Source: Helopsaltes ochotensis (lineage: Eukaryota > Chordata > Aves > Passeriformes > Locustellidae). From it: a stretch of 64,000 nt of DNA. A model generated the notes under the pieces. It ran no database searches. It worked only from the letters and a program-made list of their open reading frames with translations, and was not told the DNA's origin. The DNA lies in the NCBI GenBank assembly GCA_013400155.1, contig VXBM01001024.1, positions 67,288-131,287 of the forward strand. The letters are read 5' to 3'. Both the position numbers and the translations under genes were made by a program. Each line of letters opens with the position of its first letter. Position 1 is the stretch's first letter. Of the stretch, positions 54,462 to 64,000 are shown in pieces.

Positions 54462-56461
54462 GAAAAGAAGGATCAGCTCGCAGAACTGTTAGATGTTGAT
54501 GCCAGATGTATTTGGATGTGGTTTGCTTTGTTCTTAAACAATAGACAGTTTTAAAGAAAGAGGAATATTCCTTGTGCCCATATGTCCCATTGTTTCCACC
54601 ACGGGTATAATCCTGGCTACGGGGCTCAGCATTATCGTGCTGATTCTTCTGGGACTGACTCATACGCTTGGATATTTGTCATCCAGTTTGCGGAATCTTT
54701 GATCTCTGCCCTTCTTTGCTGATCAAATCTGGGATCTGCAGCCTGTGCTGGAGTTGGGAAGCAGTTCTGGAGGAGGAAATTCCAGGGCTGCACACCTGAG
54801 AGGTGCTGGGGCTGTTAGATGTGAGCAATTGGTTCTGTTGCAGTTTTTCACGGGGCTGTGTTTTACCAGCAGGGATTTCAAAGGGAAATAATACGCAGAT
54901 TTAAAAAAAATTTCTAATGGCAGACCAACAGTATGAATGTAAAAAATAATTTTCAGAATACTCTGAAAGGAACAAAGAAATCCTCCTGGTGACACTTGCT
55001 TTTAATATAAGCTAAGCATCTCCCTCTTCCATAAGGCTACATAAAATGTACTTTGAAAACAATAAGAAGCTATGTACCTGAGGATCATTTAGCTTTTTTT
55101 TTTTTTCTTGCTTGGAATTCTCAGGTCTTAATTAATGTACCTAAGATATCAATGAGTATCTTTGATTTCTCCCTGAAATTCTGGCCTGATGGCTGAAGAT
55201 ACTGCAACATGATTTCCTGGCTGTGTGACCCAAACTAGGAGTGATGAAACCATAATTGGATTAAATGTTTTCCTTTACCGTTGGGGACACGGATAAAATT
55301 TGTGTCTCTGAGTAGTTTTGTTTTGCCCGTGCTGGTTAAAGGTCCTGGGCTGGTGGCTGTGTCACAAAGGGCTGAATAGCAGATGGCAACTATGGAAGTG
55401 TAAATTAGCAGCAGCTGACAGTTCTGGAGAGCCATTGATTGTGCTGGGCCCATTCTGGGGGTGAAGTGCTAGATATTCCATCAATACAGAATGGAACTTC
55501 CTTGGAATCTTTCACTCAGTTAACCCATCCCTTTCTCTGGCTGTTCTTTTATTCACCAAAATCACTCGTCGTGTGAGACCTGGATTCTAATCTATGGACA
55601 AAAACTCCTAGGCTTTACGGTAGCCAAAATTTGTATTTTTGAGTTTTTTGTCCTTCTTTCCTGGAGTGTTCACATTCAGGCACACAGAAGTGAGGGGAGG
55701 AAGGAGAGTGGGCCTAAGGTCCCCATCGGAATTTTGCTTCCCTCCAGCAATTTTTTGCTGACTTGGGCGTGGTGGTGACAGGTTTTGCAAAAAGTAACAT
55801 CCGGTGTCCTTGGCCAAGTGAGTCCTGAATGTGAGTCAAGGTTTTTCGGGGAACTAGTGGATTTAGCAATACAGGATTATCATATTGGCTCAGCACCTTG
55901 GGTACCTGCCGGCGTGTGAGGCATCACAGGAGCTTCCAGGTCTTCCCAAAAAGATTTTGGCAAAGGTGGCAGCAAAAGAAAATCAAGTCTCTGGGCCTTG
56001 ATACAGCACTAGTACAAGATGTTTGATTACTTTCTACAGAAAAAAAAAATTAGAATTTTTTTACTTAGTTTTAGTCAATTACTTAAAATGGCAATCACAT
56101 TTTTAAAGGTCTTTAGTATTGGATTTAGTGTCCTTTTTTTTTGCCTCAAAGAATTATAAAAACCCAGTCAAGTTAAGGCATAACAGGGAGTAGAGCAGCA
56201 ACCTCAAAGCATTTGATGCTTTCCCCAGCCTAATAAATAATTAAATGTATATGCAGACTGTGGTACAGCAGTGTTTGGATGGTGATGCTTTACTCCATGA
56301 CTGCTCCCTAGCATGGAAATGTTACATTAACGCTGGATAAAAGGAAAATACAGGACTTAAAAGTCAAGAGAGAGATCAGGTTTGCTGGTAAAGATCTTCA
56401 AATCCAGCTGCTGCTGCAAATCTGGGAATGACTTTTGTGTGCAACAGAACTTCCCAGGCGT

Positions 56462-56580
56462 TCCCTTTTCAGCCTTAGAAAGGGAGGGAAGGTGTTGTGT
56501 AGAAAATCAGCATTTCCAGGTCCCTTTTCAGCCCTGGAAGTGTGGAGGGAAGGTGTTGTGTGGAAAATGAGCTTTTTCAG
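56462..56580. repeat. Tandem duplication of about 60 bases
   Basis: Unit one (56462-56520) and unit two (56521-56580) share TCCCTTTTCAGCC, GGAGGGAAGGTGTTGTGT and GAAAAT, with a few substitutions and a one-base shift. The frames over it on both strands reflect the duplication and are not genes. Confidence 0.92.
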
Positions 56581-56769
56581 GACTCTGAGGTGAGGCTTTG
56601 GTTCCCACCCCACAGGCTGGGCTCTCCTGGCTGCAGCAAGTGGAAGTTGAGAACTGACTCAACTTCATGGTAGATAAAGAAGTGATTTCAAACACAAGCA
56701 ATTTATCTGCCTATTGTTGAGGATTTCTTTGTGGCTGGATTTCAATTGTTTGGAAATATTTGTGGTTTT

Positions 56770-57165
56770 ACTCCGAGGGGTGTTCTGGCAGGGGGGAGCT
56801 GCCCCAAATCGCTTCTGCAGCTGCCGGAGGCTCCGTGAGCCTTCCCCGCTCTCCAGCCAGAGCCGCTGCTCCTTTGGGAGGGATTTTGTCCCGTTTTAGC
56901 CCGGAGCAGCTGCGGTGCTGCCCCTGGAGCCCTGCTCTGCCCTGCACTGCGAGGGGGCGATGGGCAGGGCAGGGACAAAGGGGATCAGAGCTGCCGGGAC
57001 AGATCCCAGATCCAAGCTCTGGGCTTCCCATCCCCTCCGGGCTGCGGGCCCTTCCTGCTGAGTGAAGCAATCGCTTCTGCCTGGCTCTGGCCCTTTTTGG
57101 GTCGGGGTTGGCTTTCCTGCCCGGGTGACGATGGCTGGCATCATCCCTGGCATCACTTCGGGGCT
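56770..57165. promoter_or_regulatory. Intronic CpG-elevated, GC-rich patch
   Basis: I count 19 CpG between 56773 and 57160 in GC-rich sequence, against a CpG-poor intron on both sides. It is below a classical CpG island in density but stands out locally. Human SMAD3 has shorter isoforms from start sites inside intron 1, so an internal promoter or enhancer is possible. No initiator codon with a convincing SMAD3-compatible exon was found here. Confidence 0.4.
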
Positions 57166-57311
57166 GGGTCACCCAGCAGCTGCATCTGAGAGCTCTTCTT
57201 ATTTTCTGTCTTTTGGGGTCTTGTTCCCTTATACTTCTTTGCTTAGATGCACACTTACATGCATATATTTACCTTTTGAAAAAATCTGCTTTTTTCCCCC
57301 TTTTTACTGAC

Positions 57312-57684
57312 TTTTTCAACAAGAAAAAGACACCAGGGGCATCTTTTAAGTGCACTTTAGTGAATGCTGAGGTGTGACCCGAGCTGGTGTGCAGCATCAA
57401 TTCTTAGGGAAGTTCTCTCCCAAGCTTTAGGAGCAGCAAGAAAGCCTGGATTCAAAGAGGCTCCTGTTATTCAGCACTCAGGAATTTAATTTTTTCAACA
57501 AGAAAGAGGCATCAGGAGCATCTTGAAGCCACACTTAGCAAGCAGTCAAGGTGAAGGCTGAGGTGTGACCCGGGCTGGCACTGCAGCATCCATTCTGCAC
57601 CTAGGGAAAGTCTCTCTCCCAAGCTTTAGGAGCAGCAAGAAAGCCTGGATTGAAAGAGGCTGCTGTTATTCAGCGCTCAGGAAT
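57312..57684. repeat. Tandem duplication of about 180 bases
   Basis: Unit one (57312-57490) and unit two (57491-57684) both begin TTTTTCAACAAGAAA and share GCTGAGGTGTGACCC, AGCTTTAGGAGCAGCAAGAA followed by AGCCTGGATT, and GTTATTCAGC. Unit two carries an insertion of about 20 bases near 57537-57555. Divergence of roughly one base in six to eight by eye suggests an old event. Confidence 0.92.
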
Positions 57685-60600
57685 GCAGAGCCTTGCTCCA
57701 GCCGGGGTGTGGGCGGCTGTTTGGTTTGCGGTTCTTGCTGGGGGGTGGGTGATTTTTTTAAAAGCACTTGCTGAATTCGCATTTGGGTGAATAATGGCTA
57801 CTTTATACACAAATGATAAATGTTAGTCAGAGCCGAGCAAAAAGAAGTTTCTTGTGTTGGTCATGGATTTTGGAGTATCAAAAAAAAAAAAGGGAGAGGG
57901 GAAAGGGAGAAGAGAGAGCAGGCCCAGGGTTTCAGTGCTTCAGAAACTGCAAATTAAACAGAGCTGCATTTATGTTATGTGACATCTCTAAGCCTTTGGC
58001 TCTCTCGACTTAATGCCAGATATCTAATTTGGAAATATTTATTGTAACTGGCATATCTTTTAGGAGCCTGTCATCACGGAAAAACTGTCATCAAACTGTC
58101 CTTGCTAACTTGGTTCTGTTAAGTGACTTTTTTTTCAGTGCTTCAGAGTCTGATGAATTTCTGCTTTCCTATGGCACATAGTGGCTGCTACAGAAAAGCT
58201 TCTAGGATCTTAACTGGATTTATGTGCTGGGTTATTTTTGGTTTGCTTTAGTTTTGGGGGTATTTTTTCAGTCTGGCATTGAAGATCCTGCAAAATCAGA
58301 TGCTTGAAGCTGCATTCCTAGAGTATTAAAAGTATCTCTGACAGAGCACCTTGATTTATTTTCCCCTCAAGAGCAGAGGGCTCACCAGCCTCTCTCAGAC
58401 TCATACTCTGCTGACCTGCTTTTTTCAGGTAACTTTAGTGCATTAATATGGAATGAGGATGGAGTTCTATATGAAAAAACAAAGAGAAGGTTAGGCCTAG
58501 AACTTGTTTGAGGATTGAATTTTCTTTTCCAGTTGACTTTGGTTTCTAAATGCTTTATTTGCTGTTATTGCTCCTTTAAAAAAGCAAAGCTCAGTGCTCC
58601 GTGCCTGGCCAAGGTTAATCCCAGTGCCTGGGTCACTGAGACACTTCCTCTGGATCCAATAGTTTTGCTCTCCTGCTGCTCTCAGCCAGGTGCCCAGGAT
58701 TCCCAGCTGTAAAACCTGCCTTAGCTTGGTGTTAGATCCCAGAAGAAGCATCCCAGGGTGTAGAATCCAATAACAGGCTTTGCCTTCGGGAAAAAAAACT
58801 ACAAAATCCAAACGACATCAGTGCAGCAGCTCCCAGAAGGGCACAGAGAGGTTTAGGGAGGTAGAGATGATGTTGATTTGAAACAGATCCTTGCAAATCT
58901 TTGCTGGTCTGGTTGGTTCCTCTCTGCCCCAACAGTGAGACTTGTTTAAAAATGGGCTTGGCTTTGCTGATTTTAAATTATGTGTCAAATACCGAGCCTC
59001 AGACCCAAAGGGAACCAATGCAGGACACTCTGGATGAGGCTGAACACCGAGTCCTTGCTCTGCTAAACATCCTGGCAAAAGTGGGATTAGAGAAATCCCA
59101 GTTCCACCGAAGGGAAAAGGATTCCTCCTCTTGACTTCCGTGCAGCAGCTACAGAGGGTCGCTGAGGCAAGTTTTTAATTAATTTTTGTGGGGGGGAGGA
59201 ATCCGCAAATATTTCCCTGGTTTCTGAGAGATGGAGAGAGGCCTGCCTATCGCTTTTAACGTCAATGATGTTAATAATGCAAAGCCACAAAAAGGAAATT
59301 AAACTTTAAAAACCATGTTAAAATAACACCGAGAATTTGACTATAGCCCACAGAGGCAAGAAAGTTCAAAGGGAAGAGTGAACTTTATCTGACCCTGACG
59401 TGCCTAGGAATTGCAACACAGTTTCTATGTAATATTATCCAATTTTTAGAGAGGCTTTAGCAGAGCAGGAAGAGGAAGGTTACCGGCACCCTATTTAAAA
59501 TTTAAGTTGTTCCCTTGTATAGTTTGGACAATGCTGGGAAAAAAAAGACTTTAAAATCATTATTTTATGCATCCAAGCTTGGAAATTATTTTATATGTGC
59601 CTATTTAGATGATGCCTATCAGAAAAGTAAAAATATCCTTAAACTTACAGGTTTTCTGTTTGCTTTTTCCACTGCAGAAAGTATATGAGCACAATATCTT
59701 TCCTCTGGAGGAACTCTTTTGTTCCTCTAAACTTTTAGACTTTCAAGCTGTAAATCACTTCACTTGATATATGTTTCTTATTAAACACCATTAAACCTTT
59801 CTGCTCTATCTTCGTGCCTGGTGATTTGATGGTTTTTTTTTCCTATTCTTGTTGTGCTATCTTGGTTTTTGTGTGCATATATATGTGAGGAGGATTTTCA
59901 GTGGGTTTTTTTGCGAGTTTGGAGTTTTTACAGATGTTGGCGTGTTTTGGCCCTGCACTTGAAACACTGTCACGAAGCGTAGCTCTTAACAAGCCGGGAA
60001 ATTCTTGACTTAATGAGCGTTGCCTTTCTCACAGGTGCTACAACTCTCTCAGTTTTGGCTTCAGGAGGGGTTTTTAATCAGAGCTTTGAGTGTTTGCTTG
60101 TGTCTTGGCAGCCCGGGGGGAGATGTGTGCCAGCTGCCTTCTTGCCAAGGCTGGTGGAGACAGCGGAAGGCGAGATGAGCTCCATGCCCACTGCAGTTCT
60201 ACCCCGCTGTGATGGGATGAGGCTGTTTGGGCTGACCAGGGGAGCTTCCCCTCTGTTCCTTGTTGTGTTCACCTGCAGCTCCGTGCTGGGAACCTCCCCA
60301 TTTCCTTTGCTCTGGCAAAAGCCTCACCTTCCCTGTCACTCCTGCAGGTTACAGATAATTTTTTTAATTCCTAAGATCCCTTCTGCTCTTGGTGTCTGCT
60401 GTCACTTCCAGTGGTGTTTTGGTTTTCTCAGAAGAGATGGAGGGATTCCTCACTAATGCTCTTAAAATTATTGAAAGTCTTCCAGCCAAATCCTCCTCAG
60501 AGGAAGCTGTGCCTGCAGCCTGCTGTGCTTGGCTGACCAGAAAACCCCAGGGCAGCCCAGAAGGTGCAGAGGTGTTTGTGGCCTGGGCTGCAGTTTGCAC

Positions 60601-61889
60601 ATGAGTAACTCAGGGTGCAAAAGTGAAGCTGCTCCAGACCCCTGAGGTCTGGGCTGGGTAGTCTGGAGTGACTCAGAGAGGAGGGAAGTCCCCACACGTA
60701 GAGAGGGCCTGGACAGCCTCAGCTTTTGGCAGCCAAGGCCTTGGGTGGGGAATCTGCCCAGGTGGGTGGAAAGGATGTTGGGGAGAGTTTTCCCTTTGTC
60801 ATTGTGCTCTAACCTTGGCTCTGCAGGTCCATGAACTCCTTGGTTTCAGTGGTGCCACTCAGGGGTTGTCCAAGCACTGTGGTTTCACTCTGGGCGTGCT
60901 TCACTTGTGTTTTCCTGACTCCTTGGAGGGCAGATTGTGCTGTTTGTCAGCAGAGGGGGAAGGTTTGTTTGGTGAAGTGTGAAGCTGCAACGTGGGCACT
61001 TCAATTTGGTTTTGTGTTTGCTTTCTTGGAGAAGCTCCAGTGGAGCTCTTCTCCTCTGAGTAACCCTGGAGGCCTCCTGCACAGCCTGAGCACATGGAAT
61101 TCCCACAAGAGACACTCCAAAAGAATTTTTTTTTGAAATAGCAGCCAATTAATAAGAGTGCTGCTGTAAAGACTCACTCCGTACTCATTCAAAATGTATT
61201 CCATTCTGCCAAACCACATAGAATAGACGGGAAAGAGACATGAACATTTGTAAAGGAGGAGTCAGTATTTCATTTTCCCAGTGACCTGTGAGAGACCCAG
61301 AAGGGGTGACTGGTCAAGGGCAATCTACAGAATTCACTGCTGGAGCAACATGGGAATGACGTGGAAGCCCTGGACTGTGAGAAGATTTTTTTTTTTATGA
61401 TTTTTTTTTTCAAGTTATAGTAAGCAACTCTCTGCACAGACAGAACTGGCCTGATCCAAAGTCTGTGTGCATTTCCCAAACTCCTCCTCAGCTTTGGATC
61501 AAGTCCTAAGTCTGCAGAGAGGAACAAGGCAGTTGTTTTTTGGGGTTGTGTCTGTCCTGGGCTCTGGCTGTGCTGTGAGAAGAAGGATGTCAGGATTGCA
61601 CATGTGATCTAAACACACTTCTCCAAGGTTTTAGGCTGGAGGACTGTAACAACCAGGGGAAAAATTAGAAATGTCTATTTTAGAATTGAATATATGTAAG
61701 AAATGTTAATCTTCACTGCTGTAAGTTGTTATGAAGAATTTCCTGTCCTGTCACGGCAAGATACAAGATGAAGTTTATTATTATTTCTTGTTGCAGTGAA
61801 TTTCTCAAAGAACAGACACACGTGATAGGGGGACAGCATTGCACAAGTGGCACGAGAGAACTGGGAGAATTGCACTTCTGTTCTCGTTC
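57685..61889 (+). other. SMAD3: SMAD3 intron 1, distal part
   Basis: Ordinary intronic sequence. Frames of up to 147 codons (60013-60456) show no known domain. Runs of T near 61387-61410 and of A near 57880 are simple low-complexity. Confidence 0.75.
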
Positions 61890-61985
61890 ATCCTCCAGGT
61901 CTGGGAGTGTCCCTGTGCCTCAGTTTCCTTGCTTGGAAATGGAGCAAATCATTCCTTGGGGCACTGAGACAAGTGAGTGAAAGTG
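61890..61985 (-). mobile_element. MIR-like SINE fragment
   Basis: The plus strand reads CTGTGCCTCAGTTTCCTTGC and then GGAAATGGAG, close to the reverse complement of the MIR core (ccattttacagatgaggaaactgaggcac in shorter pieces). The flanks are too diverged to set its ends. MIR is an old SINE found across amniotes. Confidence 0.5.
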
Positions 61986-63141
61986 TATCAGAGATGGATG
62001 CGTCTGACGAAATGGGGGCCAGAGAATTGCATCATTGCATTTAAGATAAAATTTTGGTTTTCAGGTTATTGTGGGCATTTAAGTTGTGTAATGGTGTAAG
62101 AAGGGAAAATTTAATGCTCTTGAAAACATTGTGTAGAATTTCAGTGTGGTGAGCAATGTTTCTTTTTGGGGATAGAGGAGAGGGTGCGTTGCAGCATCCC
62201 TGTGGCATGGCAGGGAGCAAACTGCACAGAAAGCTGACCTAAAACCCAAACTGCTTCTTGGAGAGGCTCAAGTAGGATTGATCTGGTGGCAAATCCCTGT
62301 TAATAACGGGGCAGGATGGGCCAGCAGGAGTGTTGGCAGTTGGAAAAGCATTGGATACTTTGCAGGTTGCTTGAGGATGATCTCGAAAGAAGCTAATCCC
62401 AATTTTTAGGAGAAAAGGAATCAAAACTTCTCTTGCCAAGAGTTGTGGGCAGATGAGGAGGGGGGAAAAGAGCAGAGAGTAAACAAGTTCATTGGGAAGG
62501 TATTTTTGAGGCAAAGAAGTAAAGCCAGTGAGTTGAATTTTGGAGTCGTGAGGTTTTTTTAAGTTCTACTGGTGAAGTGTTTTGGTCTCTCAGTGACTTC
62601 ACTCGGGCAATTTTGGTCAATTATTTTGTGTAACTGCCTCATGGGAGGGTGCCCTCCCAGTACAGAGGATCTTTTATCAGTCTGCGCCCTGATTTGCCAC
62701 TAAAGTTGGTGGGAGTTTCCCCAGAGGCACGAAATGTTTTGGCTGCACCTCTGCCAGTGCAGATCCGGCACTTCAGATGGGTTTTTGTCATGCACAGATG
62801 GGCAGGATCAGGCAGGGAAAGGGGTGTCAAAAGGAGAACTCTGCTAAATGTGAGCGTTTTGCAGCTCCTCCTGGAGCACCTCCTTCCTCAGGCTGATGGT
62901 GACTGTGAGGGGGACTCAGAATGGCTCTGCCAGCTGGGTGCTCAGTGCTGAGCTGGGGCAGAAAGCAGGGAGAGGGATCATCCCATGCCAAGCTCCAGGA
63001 TCCAGCAGAACCCTTTTCCCTCTCTCAGCAGGTGAGTGAGGGGAGAAGGATCCTTAGGGAACAGGCTCTGCCTCAGCAGCCTGGGAGAGAGCAGTGGGGA
63101 TCTGCTCTGGAGCTCTAGGACTCAGTCCCCACTGAAAAGAA
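61986..63141 (+). other. SMAD3: SMAD3 intron 1, no feature seen
   Basis: Mixed-composition sequence with short frames on both strands and no recognisable product or repeat. Confidence 0.7.
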
Positions 63142-63245
63142 GATTCCAGAATCCCACAAGGCTGGAAGGGACCTCTGGTGATGCTTTAGTCCAACTCCCC
63201 TGCTAAGGGAGGGAGGCTGTACCCTGCAAAGCAGGTTCTGTGTTG
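63142..63245 (-). mobile_element. CR1 LINE 3' fragment, reverse orientation
   Basis: AATCCCACAAGGCTGGAAGG, then GACCTCTGGTGATG, then AGTCCAACTCCCCTGCT is the reverse complement of a CR1 3' end. The remainder is diverged past about 63210. Confidence 0.85.
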
Positions 63246-64000
63246 TGCTGGCTACTGGGCAGCTCCAACCTGCTTTAAGAATTGAACCAAGCTTGGAAAT
63301 GTCCCCAGAAAGCTGAGTTTTACTGTGGAGTGTTGTGCCTTAGTGATGTTCTCCAAGGTAACTAAACAGTCTGCCAGTACAACTTTATATCGGTTGTAAA
63401 TGTTAATTAATTTAGCATGGTATAAAAGCCATCCTTGGTGATACTGTTGCAGCAATAGTAGGGCTTCTGGCAAAAAAAAAGGATCACAAGAAACACACTT
63501 AAATTCAATTTATTGCAGGGAGAGGAGAGTCCCAAAACGCTGCATGGGATTTCTTCCAGTTTGAAACCCAGCCCTGTGCTCCCCTGCCCACCAGCAAATA
63601 ACACAGAGCCCAAATGTTCAATGGAGCTGGAGTTGGGTCGTGGCTAAGAGTGAAAGGCCTTGATTGCATAAACAGAACCAAAACACAAGGAACAATTGGT
63701 GGGAGAAAGAACAAGGAGGCAAAAAAAAAAAAAAAGTCTTCCTAAATCATTTTAATCAGTAACACCCCACATGAGGGAGAACTTGTTCTTTGGGAATGTG
63801 GTCCCATAAGGAGTGGTGAGTACATGCAGCCCACACTTTTGACAAGGTCAAACCATCCATTTTTCACAAGGCTGGCTCTCTGTTATTTGGGGGGGCTTGG
63901 GTTTGGGTTTTTGGCAAAGCAAGTTGCTTTTACTTGGTGACTTTTGGGCATCGTGACTGGAAATGTGCGTTTTTTCATCAATGGAGAGCATACACTTTGA
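63246..64000 (+). other. SMAD3: SMAD3 intron 1, window end
   Basis: Intronic DNA with an A-run at 63721-63735 and a G/T-rich stretch at 63890-63915. No exon 2 signature, which should continue with the RSLDGRLQ region of MH1, was seen before the window ends. Confidence 0.7.

Larger units (their letters stand above)
45196..56461 (+). other. SMAD3: SMAD3 intron 1, distal-middle part
   Basis: About 11 kb of intronic DNA without a recognised exon. It contains a pyrimidine tract with a splice-acceptor-like end (45864-45916), a CpG-elevated stretch with a 140-codon frame (48021-48600), a T21/A12 pair (51084-51136) and two T/G-rich tracts (53971-54010 and 54423-54461). Confidence 0.8.

Noticed and set aside
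23150..60680. Perfect AP-1 sites (TGACTCA, e.g. near 23153, 54656, 56656, 60670) as a SMAD3/AP-1 element set
   Set aside because: A 7-base word is expected about five times on both strands in this much sequence, and the sites are not clustered.

Overview
The window is vertebrate nuclear DNA, most likely from a bird. The evidence is one clear single-copy vertebrate exon (SMAD3 exon 1), several CR1-type LINE 3' ends of the kind common in bird and reptile genomes, a CpG-island promoter and long exon-poor flanks. There are no operons, bacterial genes, CRISPR arrays or tRNA/rRNA genes that I can support.

Layout. (1) 1-19594 is almost pure A, with one variable base at every coordinate that is an exact multiple of 39 and A everywhere else. 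This does not look like natural DNA; it looks like an assembly or data artefact, or a constructed pattern. (2) 19595-19683 is an N gap, followed by 18 more A before ordinary sequence starts at 19702. (3) 19702 to about 33330 is intergenic DNA upstream of SMAD3, with a CR1 fragment, small tandem repeats and a CpG-rich patch at 32285-32520. (4) About 33330-34200 is the SMAD3 CpG-island promoter, broken by a 124-base N gap (33664-33787) in the upstream/5' UTR region. (5) 33843-34048 is the coding part of SMAD3 exon 1 (68 codons plus two bases), ending at a consensus splice donor. (6) 34049-64000 is the 5' part of SMAD3 intron 1. It holds CR1 and MIR-like fragments, three short tandem arrays or duplications, candidate regulatory patches and low-complexity tracts. 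I did not recognise exon 2.

Only one protein-coding gene is supported, so there is no multi-gene system. The longer open frames elsewhere are low-complexity, overlap one another on both strands, or run through N blocks, and I do not call them genes. The strangest object in the window is the 39-base-period A tract. Its 502 variable slots have a near-uniform base composition (hand count of the first 250: A 59, C 63, G 67, T 61), which fits neither a natural tandem repeat nor sequencing error on a homopolymer.
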